A stretch of 64,000 nucleotides of DNA, taken from the NCBI GenBank assembly GCA_910580075.1, contig CAJTVR010000001.1:4761-68760 (forward strand). Reading direction: 5' to 3'. A program made the translations under genes and the position numbers. The notes under the pieces are model-generated. The model did not search any database. It was given only the letters and a program-made list of their open reading frames with translations, and was not told where the DNA came from. This stretch comes from an uncultured Eubacterium sp. (lineage in GTDB: Bacteria; Bacillota; Clostridia; Lachnospirales; Lachnospiraceae). Below are positions 43,855-52,441 of the stretch, in pieces. Every line of letters starts with the position of its first letter. Positions within the stretch are counted from its first letter, which is position 1.

Positions 43855-44553
43855 TCACTCTGGCTCTGCCGCCTTTTCCTCTGTGCTCTGCTTTCCTACA
43901 TCATCTCCCATTTCTTCGATTTCTTCCTGCACTTCCCTGATCTTGGAATCCAGCTGCAGCGCCCGCAGAATCATGCCCTGCTCTTCTGGTGAAAACATGG
44001 AAATCGCACGTCCAAGCTCGGTAATGTTATTTCTGTTGACCATCAGTCCCCTGCCTTTTCCAAACGGAATGCGGATGACATTTTTCATATCACTGGTATC
44101 GCCTAAACAGAGCCAGCTGCCGCTCATCGTAAATTTTACTCCGTTATAATTAATCACACCATTTTTGTCTGCATAAGAGGCATAAGGAGCCGACATTTCT
44201 TTACGCACCAGTCCAAACGGGTCTTCAATTATATGTTCTTCCTCACTGTCACTGCCATTCGTCTGCATCATTTCAAAAGTTTCCATCAGCTTATTATACC
44301 TTGCGCCAAAACATGCAGCCTGCTGTGCCGTGTGCTGTCTGTTCGAAGAATCTGGCAGAACGGCGCTTTTTTTCCCGTCATTTTGAATGCTGCCACAAGT
44401 TCTTTCCATGCCAGACGCCTTACGGCCCCCTAACGACATTCCGTAATCAAAATGCTGCCCGTTACCGCACGCAGCATTTTTGTCTGTATTTCCAGGCACT
44501 TTATAATTCCTGTAATTACCATAACCCTGCGCGTATCCTGTTCCGCTTACCAT
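43855..44553 (-). CDS. Protein of unknown function, 232 aa
   Basis: A soluble protein with a Gly/Tyr/Asn-rich N-terminus (SGTGYAQGYGNYRNY), a middle beta-rich section (INYNGVKFTMSGSWLCLGDT) and a C-terminal helix (MFSPEEQGMILRALQLDSKI) ending in an acidic tail. No family was recognised. The ATG at 44553 follows GGAGGAAACTG. The neighbours are other unknown genes and a sigma factor. The N-terminal bias suggests a secreted or scaffold protein, but no signal peptide is seen. Confidence 0.6.
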   Translation of the reverse strand: MVSGTGYAQGYGNYRNYKVPGNTDKNAACGNGQHFDYGMSLGGRKASGMERTCGSIQNDGKKSAVLPDSSNRQHTAQQAACFGARYNKLMETFEMMQTNGSDSEEEHIIEDPFGLVRKEMSAPYASYADKNGVINYNGVKFTMSGSWLCLGDTSDMKNVIRIPFGKGRGLMVNRNNITELGRAISMFSPEEQGMILRALQLDSKIREVQEEIEEMGDDVGKQSTEEKAAEPE

Positions 44554-44589
44554 AATCAGTTTCCTCCTTTAATTAAGTTCTGCACTGTC

Positions 44590-44815
44590 AGTCTGATTTT
44601 ATGATTCCTTCTGCCAGAGTGTTTCTTTTTTCTTTCACTGGCTGCATCTTCTTTTTTTCGCTGCCAGCTGTATCTTCCTTTTTTTCGCTGGCTGCATCTT
44701 TCTTTTTATTCTTCGCTGGCTGATCTTCCTATTTTACCTTGCCGGCTGCATCTTCCTTTTTTATCTTGCCAGCTGCATCTTTCTATTTTACTTCACTGGC
44801 TGCATCTTCTCTTTG
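44590..44815 (-). repeat. Tandem repeats of ~24-30 bp following the 164-aa gene
   Basis: On the minus strand the unit (A)AAGGAAGATGCAGCCAGCG is repeated about seven times. In the frame of the 164-aa gene it reads DAASEVK, stop, KDAAGKIKKEDAAGKVK, stop, EDQPAKNKKKDAAS and so on, so the coding tail and the non-coding array are one repeat. Confidence 0.7.
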
Positions 44816-45277
44816 CAGACTTTCTACTGCTTCATATGCAATTCGTTCCATAGCGCTGCTGCTGTTTTTCTGAATTTTGTCTGCGTCAAATAAATATGCT
44901 TTCATCGTACCGTTTTCTTCTTTCATTTCTACATATACACTGCACGCACGCGTCTGCCCGGGTTCTTTTTCCAGTTTTGCTTTAAGGGTATATCCTTCCA
45001 GTATGTTGATTTCCATTTTATCACATGCGCTGTACGGAATCCGGCGGACTTCCACTTCCTGTGCATCCTGCATTGAATCACACCATCCTGGCTGAATGCC
45101 GGCTGGTCTAAATCCGTTTGGGGAAATAACACCCGGTTTAAGCTGCATGCTCTTTTGCAGTCTGTCCTGAAAACTGTCTCCCGGCACAAATCCCCCGTTC
45201 TTTGTGCCTGGCCGTTCATGCGTTTCGTGAATAACGCCTGGCAGCCCGCTGTTTCTTCCTGATTTTCCAATCTGCAT
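44783..45277 (-). CDS. Protein of unknown function, 164 aa, with repeat tail
   Basis: A 164-residue protein. The N-terminus is Gly/Pro-rich; a folded region (EVEVRRIPYSACDKMEINIL, then SVYVEMKEENGTMKAYLFDA) follows. It ends QREDAASEVK, the first unit of a tandem repeat that continues past the TAG. The tail may once have been longer and been cut by TAG stops at ~44783 and further on. It follows the sigma-factor gene by 33 bases. No family was recognised. Confidence 0.6.
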   Translation of the reverse strand: MQIGKSGRNSGLPGVIHETHERPGTKNGGFVPGDSFQDRLQKSMQLKPGVISPNGFRPAGIQPGWCDSMQDAQEVEVRRIPYSACDKMEINILEGYTLKAKLEKEPGQTRACSVYVEMKEENGTMKAYLFDADKIQKNSSSAMERIAYEAVESLQREDAASEVK

Positions 45278-45310
45278 GCTCTCTCCTTTCCTTCACTGTT
45301 ACATGCAAAG

Positions 45311-45871
45311 TCAAAATACGCTGTTCTTCCCTTCTTTCTCCAGTCTTTCTTTTAGCTTCTGCCTTCCCCGCCGGAGTCTTGTTTTTACAGTTCCTTCTTC
45401 AAGTTCCATAATCTCCGCAATTTCCCTTATGGAATAATCTTCATAGTAAAACAGATACAGCGGATTGCGGTATTCTGCCGATAATTCCATAACCTTAAAG
45501 AGCGTGTCATCTTCATGCACAAATGACAGGCTGAAATGCTTCATCTCACACTCCGGCACTTCGTCAAATCCTACCGTCCGTGAAAACCATGCGCTCTTTT
45601 GGATATCATAACAGATATGCAGAACCACACGTATAAACCAGTTTTTCTCATGATTCTCATTTTCAAAAGCCGGCCTTGCTTTCAGATAGCGGCAGAATGC
45701 TTCCTGTACAGCGTCTTCTGCATCTGCCTTATTTTTCATATTTGAAAAAGCTACCCGGTATAAAAGCTCCTTATACTTTTCAAACGGTTGTGCCGCTTTC
45801 CTTTCCTCATTTATCAGCATATTTGAAACCGTGTCCTCTCCTGCAGACCCAATTTGTACTGCCGTGCCCAT
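45311..45871 (-). CDS. Sigma-70 family (ECF-like) RNA polymerase sigma factor
   Basis: A 186-residue protein. Region 2 has YRVAFSNMKNKADAEDAVQE and region 4 has YYEDYSIREIAEIMELEEGT with VKTRLRRGRQKLK. No anti-sigma gene follows; instead two unknown genes do. No clear ribosome binding site precedes the ATG at 45871 or the internal ATG at codon 19. It may regulate the downstream unknown, C39-like and transglycosylase genes. Confidence 0.82.
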   Translation of the reverse strand: MGTAVQIGSAGEDTVSNMLINEERKAAQPFEKYKELLYRVAFSNMKNKADAEDAVQEAFCRYLKARPAFENENHEKNWFIRVVLHICYDIQKSAWFSRTVGFDEVPECEMKHFSLSFVHEDDTLFKVMELSAEYRNPLYLFYYEDYSIREIAEIMELEEGTVKTRLRRGRQKLKERLEKEGKNSVF

Positions 45872-45941
45872 ACATGTATGCTTTTTACAGGCTGTATGAA
45901 CACCCTTTCATAAATAATACGATTGATCCGGAAGAAAAGTT

Positions 45942-47291
45942 TCAGATATCAGGACAAAAATAAAGTTTGCCTGCAGAAGTTTTTATATACCGTTTTCTCA
46001 TCACACTGATCATTCCAAAATAACAGATATAAAAAACGATAAAACACACCCCAAACCCGCCAGCTAATTTCAGCAGAATATTATGCAGAGAAACCGGCAA
46101 AACCAGGTTCATTTTTCTATTCAGTAACGGTATACAGAATAAAACAGTCAGTAAAGCCATTATCACTGGCGTTAGCAGCTTTACCGCTTCCTGCTTAGCC
46201 GCAAGTCTTTCTATCTGCTTACTGCTTTTTCCCATATAGCGCATGATCTGACTGCTGTTTGCATTCTGCCTGACCTCTATCATCTGCTGTACAGATAATA
46301 TTGAAAAATAAATAACCAAAAACACGATACAGATACTGATTTGTGAAGTCCCCATCCACTGCCGCATAGCCGTATCAAAAAGCTGAAATTCCGGCTGCAG
46401 CATCAGCATCCCGGTTACAAAAGAACTCCCGGAAAATAATAAGCATATGCAAAAAACAGTATTAACCGCAGCAGCCGTTTTGATATTTGATGTTATATCT
46501 GCCACAATATATAGTCTGTCTTTTTGGCAGATTTGAACGGGGTTCATTCGCCTGTACGCATATAAACAGCCAAAAGCCCATTTGTAAAAGGCAAAGACAG
46601 CTATTAATAATGGTATTGCTGCAACAGATACAGGATAAACCATATAATCTTCCGGCAAAAAAACAATGCCGCAAACGCAGCCAGTTAAGCACACAAAACT
46701 TAAAAAGAAGACAATGCCCCACTTTTTATAGCTGCCTATATTTTTTATGCTTTGACTGCGTTTTTTTTCGTACATCAGCTCCCTGATCTGCAGTCTGTTC
46801 ATGCGCCCCCTCAGGCGGAAAGAACACACTGTTTCGATAAGCCCGAAAAACAGAAATGTATAAAGCATACTTCTGCCATAAAGGAATCCCCAATGTTTTA
46901 TTCCATGCAGCGGATCACTAAAATACCATAATCCATATATAGAAAAACCTATTGCTGTCCCTATTATATAGCAGAAAAATCCAATCAGCAGAATTTCGCA
47001 TAGGAACAGCCGGATTAATCTCCTTTTTTCCATACCAAGCAGCAGATAGCCTGCAAATTCTTTTGCCCGCTGTCTGAACATGAAATTGTCTATATATCCG
47101 GCTAAAACTATTTGAATGGCTGCTATTAACAATGGCAGAGAGATCACTTGAAAACCAGCCGATTCCCCTATAATGGTTATACAGTTAGATACCTCTATCA
47201 TTACCAGAAGGACAGTCATGGCAGCAGCATATAAAAGATAATTTATAAAAGACCGCCTGGCATTACGGACTGACAGCTTTAAATACATCAT
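45942..47291 (-). CDS. FtsX-like ABC transporter permease
   Basis: A 449-residue permease with about ten helices. It starts LKLSVRNARRSFINYLLYAA, a pattern seen in BceB-type permeases. Shorter than BceB (~650 aa) and without the large extracellular domain. It overlaps the ATPase gene by 29 bases and forms a transporter with it. The function may be peptide sensing or antibiotic resistance, by family only. Confidence 0.82.
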   Translation of the reverse strand: MMYLKLSVRNARRSFINYLLYAAAMTVLLVMIEVSNCITIIGESAGFQVISLPLLIAAIQIVLAGYIDNFMFRQRAKEFAGYLLLGMEKRRLIRLFLCEILLIGFFCYIIGTAIGFSIYGLWYFSDPLHGIKHWGFLYGRSMLYTFLFFGLIETVCSFRLRGRMNRLQIRELMYEKKRSQSIKNIGSYKKWGIVFFLSFVCLTGCVCGIVFLPEDYMVYPVSVAAIPLLIAVFAFYKWAFGCLYAYRRMNPVQICQKDRLYIVADITSNIKTAAAVNTVFCICLLFSGSSFVTGMLMLQPEFQLFDTAMRQWMGTSQISICIVFLVIYFSILSVQQMIEVRQNANSSQIMRYMGKSSKQIERLAAKQEAVKLLTPVIMALLTVLFCIPLLNRKMNLVLPVSLHNILLKLAGGFGVCFIVFYICYFGMISVMRKRYIKTSAGKLYFCPDI

Positions 47292-48390
47292 GGCTTTCTC
47301 CCTCTATCCATTCTATTTTCTTTAAAATATCCGCGAAAAAGGTCTGTTTGCTTTCCTGTTTCCGGTTTAAATCTGCTTTTATTTCACCGTCCTTCATAAA
47401 CAAAATCCTGTCGCAATAGCTGGCTGCCATGACATCATGTGTGACCATCAATATTGTTGCGCTGAATTCTCTGCAAAGCATGGCGAAGGTGTCTAAAAGC
47501 TGTCTGGCAGCATGGGAATCTAATGCCCCGGTTGGCTCGTCCGCAAGTATTATATCTGGATTTACTACAATAGCACGGGCGCAGGCGCAGCGCTGCCGCT
47601 GGCCTCCCGACACCTCATACGGAAATTTATCTAATATAGCCGATATATCCAGCTTTTCAGATAAATTTTGAATCATTGGACGAATGCTTTCTTTGGGAAC
47701 CTCTTTCATTGTCAGGGCAAGCGCAATATTTTCATAAATAGTCAAAGTTTCAAGCAGATTGTATTCCTGGAAAATGAAGCCTAAGTGTCTGCGGCGAAAT
47801 TCTGCGGCAGCTTCATCTGGCATATCCACTATATTCTGCCCGCTGATCCGCACCGCCCCGTCTGCCGGCTTATCTATTGTAGCGATTAAATTAAGCAGTG
47901 TTGTTTTCCCGGAACCGGAAGCTCCCATAATCCCAACAAAGCTGCCGCGCGGTATCTGAAAGCTTACGTTATTTACAGCTAGTACAGAATGATTCTCTGT
48001 TTCATGCCCTGCTGAAACATTTTCATAGAGTTTGGAAACATTTTCAACTTCCAAAACATTTTGGAGTGCTGTATTTCTATCTCTATTTCTATCTTCTGAT
48101 TCCCATTGATCATGTCCTAACCAATTCGTAATCACGTCCATAAGTACCTCATCTGCTTTTTCTTTCAGCTTTTCCTGCGTAATGCACTCACCCGCAAATA
48201 GTTCATTCAAAGTGACTTCCAAAAGATTACATAATGGTAAAAACAAAGATAAATCCGGCATAGACCGCCCCGTTTCCCATTTTGAAACTGCCTTATCAGT
48301 TATTTCCAGTTTTTCTGCTAACTGTCTTTGCGTCCAGCCTTTTGCTCTCCGGCGTTCGGAAATAAAAGCTCCTATCTTAATTTGATTCAT
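47263..48390 (-). CDS. Fusion of XRE helix-turn-helix with ABC transporter ATPase
   Basis: A 375-residue protein. Residues ~5-65 form an XRE HTH (RRRAKGWTQRQLAEKLEITD, DKAVSKWETGRSM). Residues ~110-350 form an ABC ATPase: Walker A GASGSGKTTLL, Q-loop FQEYNLL, signature VSGGQRQR, Walker B ILADEPTGALD and THD switch. The ABC part is of the MacB/LolD type. The transporter ATPase could also act as a DNA-bound regulator, perhaps of its own operon. Confidence 0.88.
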   Translation of the reverse strand: MNQIKIGAFISERRRAKGWTQRQLAEKLEITDKAVSKWETGRSMPDLSLFLPLCNLLEVTLNELFAGECITQEKLKEKADEVLMDVITNWLGHDQWESEDRNRDRNTALQNVLEVENVSKLYENVSAGHETENHSVLAVNNVSFQIPRGSFVGIMGASGSGKTTLLNLIATIDKPADGAVRISGQNIVDMPDEAAAEFRRRHLGFIFQEYNLLETLTIYENIALALTMKEVPKESIRPMIQNLSEKLDISAILDKFPYEVSGGQRQRCACARAIVVNPDIILADEPTGALDSHAARQLLDTFAMLCREFSATILMVTHDVMAASYCDRILFMKDGEIKADLNRKQESKQTFFADILKKIEWIEGESHDVFKAVSP

Positions 48391-48521
48391 GATCTGGCCC
48401 TCCTATGCGGTCTATTATATAAATCCGGCACAAAAATGAACACCTCCCAGCGGTAGAATTGAGTAAAATATGCCTTTTTATCCCTGCCAGCGGTATACTG
48501 CCAGACGAATTACTGCTTTTT

Positions 48522-49127
48522 TCAGGTTATAATACAAAACATGGAAACAGCTGCAGAAAACAGGTTTGCTATTCCATGAATGATCCAGCCTGGTATAATA
48601 GATCCGTCTGCCTTTTTCTCATTCACATAGCCCATACACCATGCAATGAATCCTGTAAAGGCGATAATCAATATAATTTTTACACTGCTGATCAGGGAGC
48701 AGAACATTGCACCATGCAGCAGTCCAAAAAGAATGTTTTGTACTATATTTCCAATAGGAAATCCAAACTTACCTGACAGACGTTTCAGCAGGAAGCCCCG
48801 AAACAATATTTCTTCTGATAGTGCAGTTGTGATAAAAGCATAAATAACTGCATATGGCAGTCCGGCTGTCCCCATGCCCGAAAACATACCTGCTGCTGTG
48901 TCTATTCCCTTTAACGAATATAATATTCCTATGGAAATCACCGTAAAAGCGGCAATGGTGAAAGCGGTAAATTTCAAAAGCGTTCTGTCTGCATATGGTA
49001 TTTTCAATCCAATCCATTTTAAAAAGCCGGAACATTTTTTGTTACATATTATATACCAGACAAATGGGATAACTGTAAAAAGTGCTAATTGCACTACTGC
49101 ACTTAAAGCCTGATTGAATAATCTCAT
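48522..49127 (-). CDS. CPBP family intramembrane metalloprotease
   Basis: A 201-residue membrane protein with six or so helices. The catalytic motifs are SEEILFRGFLLKRL (EExxxR) and ILFGLLHGAMF (FxxxH). CPBP proteases process prenylated or bacteriocin-type peptides, or confer immunity to them. The start follows AAGGAGAGAACT. A short hydrophobic frame lies just upstream. No bacteriocin gene is clear. Confidence 0.85.
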   Translation of the reverse strand: MRLFNQALSAVVQLALFTVIPFVWYIICNKKCSGFLKWIGLKIPYADRTLLKFTAFTIAAFTVISIGILYSLKGIDTAAGMFSGMGTAGLPYAVIYAFITTALSEEILFRGFLLKRLSGKFGFPIGNIVQNILFGLLHGAMFCSLISSVKIILIIAFTGFIAWCMGYVNEKKADGSIIPGWIIHGIANLFSAAVSMFCIIT

Positions 49128-49414
49128 AGTTCTCTCCTTATATAAGCAAAATTGTGATTACAGAGCCGATAGCGCCTAATGCCGGAAACATTTTCCGATT
49201 TCCATGTCTGCCTCCTTTCTCTAACCCTGTTTTCTGATTATCATACGTCAAACAGCAAAAATAGTCTATCAAATATCTTTTCCATGGATAAAAAATGGCG
49301 TCAAAATCCTTTTACATCATGCCATTATCCCTTTAAGCGCATATAGGATAAGCAGAATGCCGCAGCAGCCGGCATTGCGGGAAAATCTAAACTTTTACAC
49401 TGGATAGTTATTAT
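49128..49414. other. Intergenic stretch without a clear gene
   Basis: Contains AGGAGG-preceded but very short frames (9 and 17 codons) near 49140-49205 upstream of the CPBP gene. The rest is AT-rich with no recognised gene or RNA. Confidence 0.3.
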
Positions 49415-49471
49415 GAAAAAAAGAGCACCCCGTATCGAACGTGCTTTGCACTGTTATTTACAGGATGCTCT
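49415..49471 (-). terminator. Terminator of the STM4013-4015 homologue operon
   Basis: On the minus strand AGAGCATCC pairs with GGGTGCTCT, followed by seven T. A GTGC/GCAC hairpin lies in the loop. It begins 14 bases past the stop of the hydrolase gene. Confidence 0.8.
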
Positions 49472-49485
49472 CCAGATTATAATTT

Positions 49486-50385
49486 TCATGCAAGAAAGAA
49501 ATGCTTATAAGGAACTGTATGAACCATCGGATGATCAATTCCGTGAAACTGACAGCCGTCCTCTCCATAACAGGTGCCATGGTCCGAACAGCAGATTACA
49601 AATGCATCCCCGCGTCTTTCCTTCCAGGCATCAAACAGCCGTCCCAGCTGTGTATCTGCATAACGCAGTGCAGCCGCATGGCTCATAAGGCTGTCATGTG
49701 AGGCTCCTTCCAGATAAAAATAATTGGGATAATGAATTGCATCTACATTTAAATAAAGGAAAATCCGTTTTAATTTATCTGCTTCTTCCATTTTTTTCAA
49801 AATAAAATCCACCTGGTTCTTTGTGCTCTCCCTGACCGTACAGCCAAATGCAGGAGACCAGTAACTTTTTAAAAAGTACCCCGGAAACACTCTGCCAATA
49901 TCCGAACGGTTATCAAAAAAAGAAACTCCTCCAACACACCATGTATCATAGCCGTCTTTCGCAAGCCCTTCCATAATTGTACTGCCCGAAAACGCATAAG
50001 CCCCCTTTGGTACTTTTCTGCGAAGCCCGATAGCCGTTGGATAAAACAACAGCTCCCGTTCTGCCATATTTTTTACATCGTGTCTGCATGGCAGAAACCC
50101 GGCAAACATCGCATGATGAGACGGATATGTAAAACTGCCTGGTGCCTGGCATTTTTCCCACGGCCCGTAACGGTTCAGCACAGGAGTCGAACCAGCTGCT
50201 TCTTCCTGTACTGCCGCATCATAGCGCAGTGCATCCAGACAGATAAACAGGATATCTTTATTTCCAGTTACCTGATTCATATCTATAGAAACGGATTTTT
50301 GCGTTCCCCTGAAAACTGCCTGGCAAAGCAGCCCGTCTTTTGGCTGCTTATGTTCCATTCCTTCCATATGATTCATTCCTTTCAT
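49486..50385 (-). CDS. STM4013/SEN3800-type hydrolase (alkaline phosphatase superfamily)
   Basis: A 299-residue metal-dependent hydrolase of the sulfatase/phosphatase fold. The first metal site is in FICLDALRYDAA, the likely nucleophile near GSFTYPSHHAMFAG, and the second metal site in CCSDHGTCYGEDG with a closing His in FHGIDHPMVH. It follows the STM4014-like gene by 4 bases. In Salmonella the STM4011-4014 cluster also has radical SAM genes; none is here. The substrate is unknown. Confidence 0.8.
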   Translation of the reverse strand: MKGMNHMEGMEHKQPKDGLLCQAVFRGTQKSVSIDMNQVTGNKDILFICLDALRYDAAVQEEAAGSTPVLNRYGPWEKCQAPGSFTYPSHHAMFAGFLPCRHDVKNMAERELLFYPTAIGLRRKVPKGAYAFSGSTIMEGLAKDGYDTWCVGGVSFFDNRSDIGRVFPGYFLKSYWSPAFGCTVRESTKNQVDFILKKMEEADKLKRIFLYLNVDAIHYPNYFYLEGASHDSLMSHAAALRYADTQLGRLFDAWKERRGDAFVICCSDHGTCYGEDGCQFHGIDHPMVHTVPYKHFFLA

Positions 50386-50389
50386 GCTG

Positions 50390-51440
50390 TCACTCCAGTT
50401 TCAGCCAGTCCGTCATCATTTTAGCCTGACGCCGGTAGATTCTGTTTTCATGAAAAATGTCCTGATAAATCAGATCTCCCTGGGCATTCATCTCAATAAT
50501 TCTCGGTTTCAGGCTTCCCCGTTCCAGCAGAATATCAATGCCGGCACATCGAAGCCCCTCATAACAGCTTACCGCACGTTCGCACAGTTCTTCTATATCC
50601 GCAAGCACAGATGCCGGAATTTCGAGCTCTTTTGCAGCCAGCGGATGATTATTTAAATGCAGATTTGTAATCGGGCCTTTGGATAGCCTTCCCAGCAGAA
50701 ATTCTGTCCTGCCATCCAGTACCACGGCACGAAGGTCATAGGAATAACCCTGATGCTGTGCCTTTGCATACCAGCGCTCCACTACACAGTCCATTTGCAG
50801 GATACTGTTTAATAAAGACATAATTTCATTCGTCTTTGTAAAACAGCGCAGCTGCTTTGTATTCACAAGACCAGCCCGGGGATGCTCCAGCGCACAGGTA
50901 TAAAGAACCATCCTGTTCTTTGCCGGCTGCCAGCGCAGAGCTGACACTCCGGCTGCCCCGGAACCATTGACAGGCTTGATAAATACCTGAAAAATACCGC
51001 ATTTGCGCATAAGCTCCAGCAGATGTCCGGCCGTATGCGGATTGAGCAGTTTTTCTTCCAGCATCTGTGTCACTGCCAGTCCGGCACTTTGCAGTTTTTG
51101 CTTGCATTCCCGTTTGTCCAATAGCTGTATAATTGTATAAGGATGATTTAAAAATTCTATCCGATGCTTTAAAGATATACCTGCCAGCTCTTCCAGTTTT
51201 TGGATATAATCTTTCGTCAGCCCGTCCAGATCTTCTAAGCAGCAGCTTTTCCATAGCGGCGGGTCTATTTTTAGAAACCATTCATCCTTACCAGAATCCT
51301 CAGAAGCAGAATGCTGCAGCCATTCATGAAAACTGCTCCATTCTGCAAAAAGAACAGGCAGCTTTTCCATAGCAGCTGCCTGCCTGAACTAGAGCGTCCG
51401 TTTTGTGCCCTCATCTCCTAAAAGTACTGCCTGTTTCAAA
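50390..51440 (-). pseudogene. STM4014-family (ATP-grasp-like) gene with damaged N-terminus
   Basis: The main frame 50390-51370 (326 codons) is ATP-grasp-like, with FIKPVNGSGAAGVSALRW and EMNAQGDLIYQDIFHE. Homologous sequence continues upstream of its ATG: LGDEGTKRTL, a TAG at 51389-51391, then FRQAAAMEKLPVL, matching the family start (a VLLG..G..R segment). Further up, one base too many in a T run breaks the frame; without it a TTG start at 51440 after AAAGGA would read MKQAVLLGDEG. Translation from 51370 would lack ~23 residues and has no good ribosome binding site. Confidence 0.7.
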
Positions 51441-51479
51441 CTTCATTCCTTTCTATGTATAACTGCCAGGCTGCAGGTT

Positions 51480-52346
51480 TTATTCTGTCAGCATTGCATT
51501 CATATATACATCCCCGTCATAAACATCCGGTTCATTCTGTTCTGACACATCCACTGAAACAGGCAGTCCCTGCAGTTTATCCACCATTTCATTGGAAAGA
51601 TAGTGATAATGAATATCCAGATTTTTGATATTCGGATATTCCGGCAGCTTTTGCAGCAGCAGTTTTCCGCCCTGATCTGTCAGCGTGCCAAGCGATAAAT
51701 CAAGTGTTTCGATCTGAGTCATATATTTTGATTCCAGCACAATCCCTGCCAGTTCATCCTGAATCTCACTGTCTGTAATCCCAAGATAAGTAAGTTTTGG
51801 AAAATCTGCCTGATCTAAAAATTCTTTTATCGTGTCCGCATCTCCGTCAAATCCATAATCTTCCACACCAATATATAAAAGCAGCTTTTTTAAATTCGGC
51901 AGTTTTGCATTCGCAACAGCCTGTATTTGGGGCTTCCCAAGCCCTCCGCAGATAATTTCCAGTTCTTCAAGTCCTTCATGACAGATTTCGCCAAGCTCTA
52001 AATCTGTGCTGCCTTTGATCGTCAGGCTGCGCAGATTTGGAAGCGCCGCCCACAGTCCGCTGTAATTTCCCTGTATAATCCACGATACTTCGCATTCCTC
52101 ATAATCCATATCCCCGATAAACAGTTTCTTAATATGGGAAAACTTATCAGGCTGCGCAATGATCGCATCGATAATATCCTGACAGCCGTCATCCCATGAA
52201 TTTCCCCAGTCTCCAATCCGTAATTCTGTCAGGGACGCAAACTCTGGATCTGCCAGTATATCCGGAATCATGCTCTTTGCATTTTTTCCATTCTTTTCAT
52301 AATCTGTATAACCATATGCATACTTTTTTACATGTTCTGCTTCCAC
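51480..52346 (-). CDS. STM4015-family leucine-rich repeat protein
   Basis: A 288-residue protein. The opening AYGYTDYEKNGKNAKSMIPD and LTELRIGDWGNSWDD are typical of the STM4015 family. Leucine-rich repeats follow (LKKLLLYIGVEDYGF, TLDLSLGTLTDQGGKLLLQ). It ends GDVYMNAMLTE. It is first in the three-gene operon and the only copy of the group without damage upstream. Function unknown; probably cytoplasmic and binding. Confidence 0.82.
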   Translation of the reverse strand: MEAEHVKKYAYGYTDYEKNGKNAKSMIPDILADPEFASLTELRIGDWGNSWDDGCQDIIDAIIAQPDKFSHIKKLFIGDMDYEECEVSWIIQGNYSGLWAALPNLRSLTIKGSTDLELGEICHEGLEELEIICGGLGKPQIQAVANAKLPNLKKLLLYIGVEDYGFDGDADTIKEFLDQADFPKLTYLGITDSEIQDELAGIVLESKYMTQIETLDLSLGTLTDQGGKLLLQKLPEYPNIKNLDIHYHYLSNEMVDKLQGLPVSVDVSEQNEPDVYDGDVYMNAMLTE

Positions 52347-52441
52347 TTTTTATCCTCCTCATTTTAAAAGCCACGCCGTGTTTTAGTTTTATTATAGCGG
52401 ACGATCCGGGATTTGTAAAGAAGCGGATTGGACAGGACACA

